This document shows positions 59,751-64,000 of a DNA stretch of 64,000 bases, piece by piece. The notes under the pieces are model-generated. The model was not told where the DNA came from, ran no database searches, and worked only from the letters and a program-made list of their open reading frames with translations. The translations under genes were made by a program, and so were the position numbers. Location of the stretch: positions 8,937 through 72,936 of the forward strand of contig UQRE01000007.1 of the NCBI GenBank assembly GCA_900543415.1, read 5' to 3'. Source of the DNA: an uncultured Dorea sp. GTDB taxonomy: Bacteria; Bacillota; Clostridia; Lachnospirales; Lachnospiraceae. Every line of letters begins with the position of its first letter. Positions within the stretch are counted from its first letter, which is position 1.

Positions 59751-61547
59751 ATGACTGATTTTATGATTCGATTTGGCATCTGCAATTTATTCCTCTGCGG
59801 TATCATCGGCATCCTTCTTCTTGCCAGACGTCTGTTCAAAAATAGTCTGTCCAGCCACATGCAGTATCATCTTTGGTTTTTGCTGCTCGGTCTTTTGACC
59901 GTTCCGTTTTTACCGTTTCGTCTTTTTAAGCTTCCACAAATAATATTATGGTTTCAAAATCTGAGCATATCTCCTATTTCTAAAACAGAACATACAATAA
60001 AAAACGCGATAAATGAAAGTCCCACAGTCAGCAGCGCTTGGATGGAAGATTTTACACTTTCTGTCGATCATCAAACGACTACATTTATCGGCTGGTTTCT
60101 GTTTGTAATCTGGTTATCGGGTATCCTTACAACACTTATAATCCTAGCAAAATCAGTTCTTCGCCTGCGTGATTTAAAGAAGTCTTCTCTTCCGCTTCAA
60201 AGCCGGAAGATTCAGAATCTATATATTCGTTGTCTGAACGAATCGGGCATTACAAAGAAAATTCCTATATATAGCACGGTTTTTCTAAAATCACCTATTA
60301 TCACAGGATTATTTAGACCGTGCATCTATTTTCCCATTCATCTTATATCGGATGATAACGAAGCGGATATAAGATATATGCTATTACATGAATTACAACA
60401 TTATAAACACAAAGACGGAGTTGCAAATTACTTGATGAACTTTGCCAAAATTATATACTGGTTCAATCCGCTTGTCCGATATGCACTGAAAGAAATGAAG
60501 AATGACTGCGAGATTGCCTGCGATACTTCCGTTTTAAACATATTAAAATCCAGCGACTACATGGCTTATGGCAACACATTGCTTCATTTTGCCGAAAAGA
60601 TTTCTCTTACACCCTTTCCCTTTGCCTCCGGCATAAGCGGAAACATGAAACAAATGAAACGAAGAATTATGAACATTGCCTCTTACGAAAAACCGACACT
60701 AAAGAAACGATTAAAGGGGATTGTTGCTTTTCTATTAACGTCTGTTCTTCTCTTCGGACTTGCACCATTTGTTTCTACCTATGCAGCGGATGAAACGCAC
60801 TATCAACAGAACGTTTCTCAAAAAAATGTTTCCAAGATAGACTTTTCCGATTATTTCGGAGAATATGAAGGCTGCTTTGTTCTATACGATTTAAAAAATG
60901 ACGCTTGGAAAATACATGATAAAGAACGCGCGTCTTTGCGCGTTGCACCAAATTCTACTTACAAAATATATAGCGCTTTGTTTGGGTTGGAAAATGACAT
61001 TATTACACCTGAAAGTTCTCTGATCCAATGGAATGGCGAAAACTATCCTTTCGAAGCATGGAATAAAGACCAGACACTTCAATCCGCCATGACTTCTTCT
61101 GTCAACTGGTATTTTCAATCCATTGATGAACAGCTTGGCGCCGGATCCATTCAGAATCACCTACAAAAAATCGGCTATGGAAATGAGAATTTAAACGGTG
61201 ATTTTTCTTCTTATTGGATGGAATCGTCTCTGAAAATTTCACCTATAGAACAGGTGGAACTTCTAACCAAACTATATAATAACGACTTAGGATTTGCGCC
61301 TAAAAATATAAAAGCAGTAAAAGACTCCATTCATATTGCTTCTTCTGATACCGGTGACTTCTACGGAAAAACCGGAACCGGTCGAGTGAAGGGACAGGAT
61401 GTAAACGGTTGGTTCATCGGTTTTGTTGAACGTGCGGATAATACATACTTTTTTGCCTCTAATATCCATGCAAAAGATCATGCAGATGGCAGCACCGCGG
61501 CAAAAATAGCCATGACTATTTTATCAGATATGAGTATCTGGAAATAA
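59751..61547 (+). CDS. blaR1: BlaR1-type beta-lactam sensor/M56 metalloprotease
   Basis: 598 residues. Four membrane helices and a cytoplasmic M56 zinc-protease domain with HELQH at 213-217. A helix (about 322-342) leads to an extracellular penicillin-binding domain with STYK at 402-405, SVN at 450-452 and KTG at 540-542. Beta-lactam acylation of Ser402 triggers the protease and loss of BlaI repression. All motifs are intact, so the sensor should work. No beta-lactamase gene follows within the window. A terminator lies at 61568-61616. Confidence 0.94.
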   Translation: MTDFMIRFGICNLFLCGIIGILLLARRLFKNSLSSHMQYHLWFLLLGLLTVPFLPFRLFKLPQIILWFQNLSISPISKTEHTIKNAINESPTVSSAWMEDFTLSVDHQTTTFIGWFLFVIWLSGILTTLIILAKSVLRLRDLKKSSLPLQSRKIQNLYIRCLNESGITKKIPIYSTVFLKSPIITGLFRPCIYFPIHLISDDNEADIRYMLLHELQHYKHKDGVANYLMNFAKIIYWFNPLVRYALKEMKNDCEIACDTSVLNILKSSDYMAYGNTLLHFAEKISLTPFPFASGISGNMKQMKRRIMNIASYEKPTLKKRLKGIVAFLLTSVLLFGLAPFVSTYAADETHYQQNVSQKNVSKIDFSDYFGEYEGCFVLYDLKNDAWKIHDKERASLRVAPNSTYKIYSALFGLENDIITPESSLIQWNGENYPFEAWNKDQTLQSAMTSSVNWYFQSIDEQLGAGSIQNHLQKIGYGNENLNGDFSSYWMESSLKISPIEQVELLTKLYNNDLGFAPKNIKAVKDSIHIASSDTGDFYGKTGTGRVKGQDVNGWFIGFVERADNTYFFASNIHAKDHADGSTAAKIAMTILSDMSIWK

Positions 61548-61567
61548 CAAAGAATGTTACATAAGAA

Positions 61568-61616
61568 AACTCGGGAAAGGTTCCGTATAAACGGTTCTTT
61601 ACCCGAGTTCTTTTTA
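61568..61616 (+). terminator. Intrinsic terminator after blaR1
   Basis: AACTCGGG and CCCGAGTT close an interrupted stem with an inner CCGT/ACGG pair, followed by CTTTTTAT. It is placed at the end of the operon. Confidence 0.8.
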
Positions 61617-61618
61617 TA

Positions 61619-63139
61619 CTACTCTATCGATTGTATAACCCCCTCATACTCCCATGTAATTCCTTGATCCATTGATTGAAACACGATTCCATTGCTTTCG
61701 CCCACCTCTGTTGTAACCATTACTTTTAACCTATCTCCATCTCTCTGCGGCATGTGGAAATAATCGTAATCTTCCACCGTATATCCGTATTCTTCTGCAA
61801 CTTGCGGCAATTCTGTTACTGCACTTATAGGAAACTCTATTCTTTCAAAAGAAACTCCTCCATCTCTAGTCACATATAACCCCGAATTCGACTGTGATGC
61901 CCCTGTAAGTCCAATCACTCCAAACTGCTCGTCAAAAAATATCAGCCCTTCCGTCACTCCGATTTGCCCGCCAAATGGATCTTCGTTGATTCTTTCCCAT
62001 GTTTCCCCCGCATCCACACTCTTTTCCAGCACGTAGAATCTACTTCCAGCTGCAGCATCAGCAACCACTAAACGCCATCCGGTCTTTTTATCCATGAAAA
62101 AATACATCGTTCCATCACTTTGATCAATCGTCCAACTCTCTGTATCCTTCGCTTTTTCCACCTGCTGCCCTGTATTCTTTTGTTTTACTTCCTCTTGACT
62201 AATATATTCCGGCTCCATCATATAGCGTACCGGCGTCACGCTCTCCACTTCCGGCATATGAAGAGACACCTCAAATCCGATAATTTCACCGCCATTTCTA
62301 AGCTGTTTAAAAAATTCGTTTCCCTCTGTGGCTGCATATCCATCTTGTTCTTTAGAATTTCCTTCGATATACCGCAGACCTTCCTCTGTTTGAAACGCCC
62401 TTAGTCCCATATAAAGGAGCTCGTATATTTGCGATTGTCCGCTATTTTCTGCCCATTCCTTTACCTGATTTTTCCAATTTGCTTTTTCCAAAATCTCTAT
62501 CATCGGGGACAAACGCATATCTTCCTCATATTCTCCATTTACATTTCCATCTATCCAGATCGTCATCATATCGCCTTTTTTGGCATTGTACTCAATGAGG
62601 TATGTATGTTTCTTTCCTTTCTTATCCTGTCCGTACAAAAAAGTGTCAATATGCTGAATCCTTCCTGCTTCATCAAAAGATATCTGAAATTCTTTCGATA
62701 TATAAAGCTCCTCCGGCAGCTTTAATTCCTCCTCTAAATCCGACAGAATTCCTTCAACTCCGCTTTCATATAGATTGTTATGTTCCAACATAATCTCTTT
62801 TTTGTGTGTCCATTCATACACTTTCCAAGACAATGCGCCATTGTATGGAATTGCAGAGTAAATAATGCGTCCTCCAAAGAATATTGTCGCAGCAAAAATC
62901 ACTGCAAGTTCTATATAAACAATCTGCTTTCTGGACCTATCCACAGAATCTACTTTTTTATACCGCTTCCTACCGATCATCCATATTAAAAATGTACATG
63001 CAAGTCCCAATATCACAACAGCCAATTTCAATACATGGCTTCGCAGTCCTCCATATTGACATAAGTGCCATAATTGATAAAGCGTGGCAATGTAAAATAC
63101 CAAGCTTAGTTTTCCACAAATCTTATAAATGTACGACAT
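61619..63139 (-). CDS. Membrane-anchored protein with Asp-box (BNR-like) repeats
   Basis: 506 residues. Three N-terminal membrane helices (about 10-27, 36-54 and 74-95) lead to a large extracytoplasmic part. Three Asp-box motifs (S-x-D-x-G-x-T-W type) occur: SVDAGETWE near 374, TRDGGVSFE near 424 and SMDQGITWE near 489. Such boxes mark beta-propeller blades, as in sialidases and photosynthesis-assembly factors; with only three and no catalytic Arg/Tyr set seen, an enzyme is unlikely. It follows the gene at 63186-63941 by 46 bp. I do not recognise a named family. Confidence 0.6.
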   Translation of the reverse strand: MSYIYKICGKLSLVFYIATLYQLWHLCQYGGLRSHVLKLAVVILGLACTFLIWMIGRKRYKKVDSVDRSRKQIVYIELAVIFAATIFFGGRIIYSAIPYNGALSWKVYEWTHKKEIMLEHNNLYESGVEGILSDLEEELKLPEELYISKEFQISFDEAGRIQHIDTFLYGQDKKGKKHTYLIEYNAKKGDMMTIWIDGNVNGEYEEDMRLSPMIEILEKANWKNQVKEWAENSGQSQIYELLYMGLRAFQTEEGLRYIEGNSKEQDGYAATEGNEFFKQLRNGGEIIGFEVSLHMPEVESVTPVRYMMEPEYISQEEVKQKNTGQQVEKAKDTESWTIDQSDGTMYFFMDKKTGWRLVVADAAAGSRFYVLEKSVDAGETWERINEDPFGGQIGVTEGLIFFDEQFGVIGLTGASQSNSGLYVTRDGGVSFERIEFPISAVTELPQVAEEYGYTVEDYDYFHMPQRDGDRLKVMVTTEVGESNGIVFQSMDQGITWEYEGVIQSIE

Positions 63140-63185
63140 TATAATCCCTTCTTTCCATCAAGTATTTTATACCTTCTATCTTCCA

Positions 63186-63941
63186 TCACTTTCCTCCATA
63201 CTGCGCCTCCCACTCAGCTCTTGTCAAGCGTGGTTTATGCCATGCTATATCCTGATCCTTCATAGGTTCCACAATTCGATTTGCCACGTATTGTATTTCT
63301 CCGCCTGAGGTGTCCCGCACAGTCACTTCATGTGTATATACTTTAGAAATTCCTCTATATGGAAATACTGCATTTACCTTCAATGTAAGTGTCCCATCGG
63401 CATTTTTCTTATATTCTGTCACCTCCGGATATGGGTACTCAGGATATTCTACTTCCTCCAAACCTCTTGGTTTATATTCATATCGCTTTTCTTCCGGATG
63501 ATACACAGTCTTGGATTGCAGTATTTCGCTGCTGATTTGAAATTTTGACATGATCGTCTGTTCAAATTCTTCCTTCGGGATCATATAGACCGCACAAGTT
63601 TTCATGCCATTGTCTGAGGTATAATAAGCCGATTCATTCACAGGCTGTGGATGAAACACATCAAATAAGTCATAGAAATCTAACTCTCCCAAATCCTCCT
63701 CGCTCCAATTTTCCAGAAACATGTTATTACATGCATATCCCACGGGAAGTAAATATTTACGGTTCAGCTCCCGACATGTTTCATCCAAAGGAAGTACCCT
63801 GTATGCTGTATATTCCATCATCTTATCTCTCGTAATTTCATAGGAGTCCTTTAGCGTCAACCACCCAGAAAACATCAAATATCCATCTTCCGTATATTCC
63901 CAAGACTCTGCTTTATATGTATCTTTTGAGGATAACTCCAT
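63186..63941 (-). CDS. Hypothetical protein, possibly N-terminally truncated
   Basis: 251 residues. Acidic and aromatic-rich, with WEYTEDGYLMFSGWLTLKDSYEITRDKMMEYTAYRVLPLDE, a Pro/Tyr-rich segment (EEVEYPEYPYPEVTEY) and a beta-rich end (TLKVNAVFPYRGISKVYTHEVTVRDTSGGEIQYVANRIVEP). It has no signal peptide and no ribosome site before the ATG; an in-frame TAA lies 6 bp upstream. The other frame just upstream is open (reading VPDNTKW at the junction), so a frameshift or lost N-terminus is possible. It precedes the Asp-box protein gene. No family is recognised with certainty. Confidence 0.5.
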   Translation of the reverse strand: MELSSKDTYKAESWEYTEDGYLMFSGWLTLKDSYEITRDKMMEYTAYRVLPLDETCRELNRKYLLPVGYACNNMFLENWSEEDLGELDFYDLFDVFHPQPVNESAYYTSDNGMKTCAVYMIPKEEFEQTIMSKFQISSEILQSKTVYHPEEKRYEYKPRGLEEVEYPEYPYPEVTEYKKNADGTLTLKVNAVFPYRGISKVYTHEVTVRDTSGGEIQYVANRIVEPMKDQDIAWHKPRLTRAEWEAQYGGK

Positions 63942-64000
63942 TTTGTGTTATCGGGCACACTATAACAAACTGATCTTTCACTTTTCAGGCAAAATAAAAG

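Noticed and set aside
1..64000. Mobile elements, prophage, CRISPR or defence island
   Set aside because: No transposase, integrase, repeat-spacer array or recognised defence gene; almost all genes are core-type.

Overview
The window looks like a chromosomal segment of a low-to-moderate GC, anaerobic, Gram-positive Clostridia member, most probably Lachnospiraceae. The reasons are a PolC-type replicase, an oxygen-sensitive indolepyruvate:ferredoxin oxidoreductase, DUF5721 and DUF4364 proteins that I associate with that family, the rho-rpmE-DUF1385-prmC-prfA block, AGGAGG-type ribosome binding sites and TTGACA/TATAAT-type promoters. I see no rRNA, tRNA, CRISPR array, insertion sequence or prophage. 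Most genes lie on the minus strand, so the text below follows each operon in its direction of transcription.

Region 1 (1-6.4 kb): a ferritin cut by the window edge, then an aromatic 2-oxoacid/arylacetyl-CoA operon transcribed paaK2-iorA-iorB-ACT-paaK1-ACT from a good promoter that overlaps a 13-bp inverted repeat. Region 2 (6.4-16.6 kb): a PPOX-family flavoprotein, the MnmM-type tRNA methyltransferase, and the Mg2+ channel gene mgtE. mgtE is preceded by a strong promoter, a 20-residue leader ORF, an 11-bp stem and an intrinsic terminator, which together look like an attenuator. A DMT transporter, polC, ispG and two small hypothetical proteins follow. Region 3 (16.7-27.9 kb): an XRE regulator, a DUF368 undecaprenyl-phosphate translocase, two aminotransferases, a DUF2156 protein, a membrane-anchored 5'-nucleotidase, and prfA-prmC-DUF1385-rpmE-rho.

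Region 4 (28-40.5 kb): a radical-SAM protein, DUF4364, a split chromate-type transporter, hemW-lepA, holA, and one operon comEA-response regulator-histidine kinase-GerMN lipoprotein-comEC. This operon links DNA-uptake proteins to a two-component system. Region 5 (40.5-49.5 kb): an arginine operon argC-GNAT-argJ-argB-argD and, separately, argG. Both have promoters overlapped by ArgR-like boxes. Between them sits a padR gene with an unusual HAAS-SEDS fusion protein, and padR is preceded by two matching operators.

Region 6 (49.5-58.6 kb): an LspA-like peptidase, a coiled-coil protein, a subtilisin-like protease, a cytidylate-kinase-like protein, a Na+/H+ antiporter-like protein, clpX, a ligA with divergent motifs, and rluF. 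Region 7 (58.6-64 kb): a structured 89-nt element between divergent extended -10 promoters, then DUF5721-blaI-blaR1 without an adjacent beta-lactamase. Last come two poorly known genes, one a membrane protein with Asp-box (BNR) repeats.

The best candidates for something undescribed are the mgtE leader-peptide attenuator, the PadR-controlled HAAS-SEDS fusion, the structured element before the DUF5721-blaI-blaR1 operon, and the duplicated arylacetate/ACT operon.
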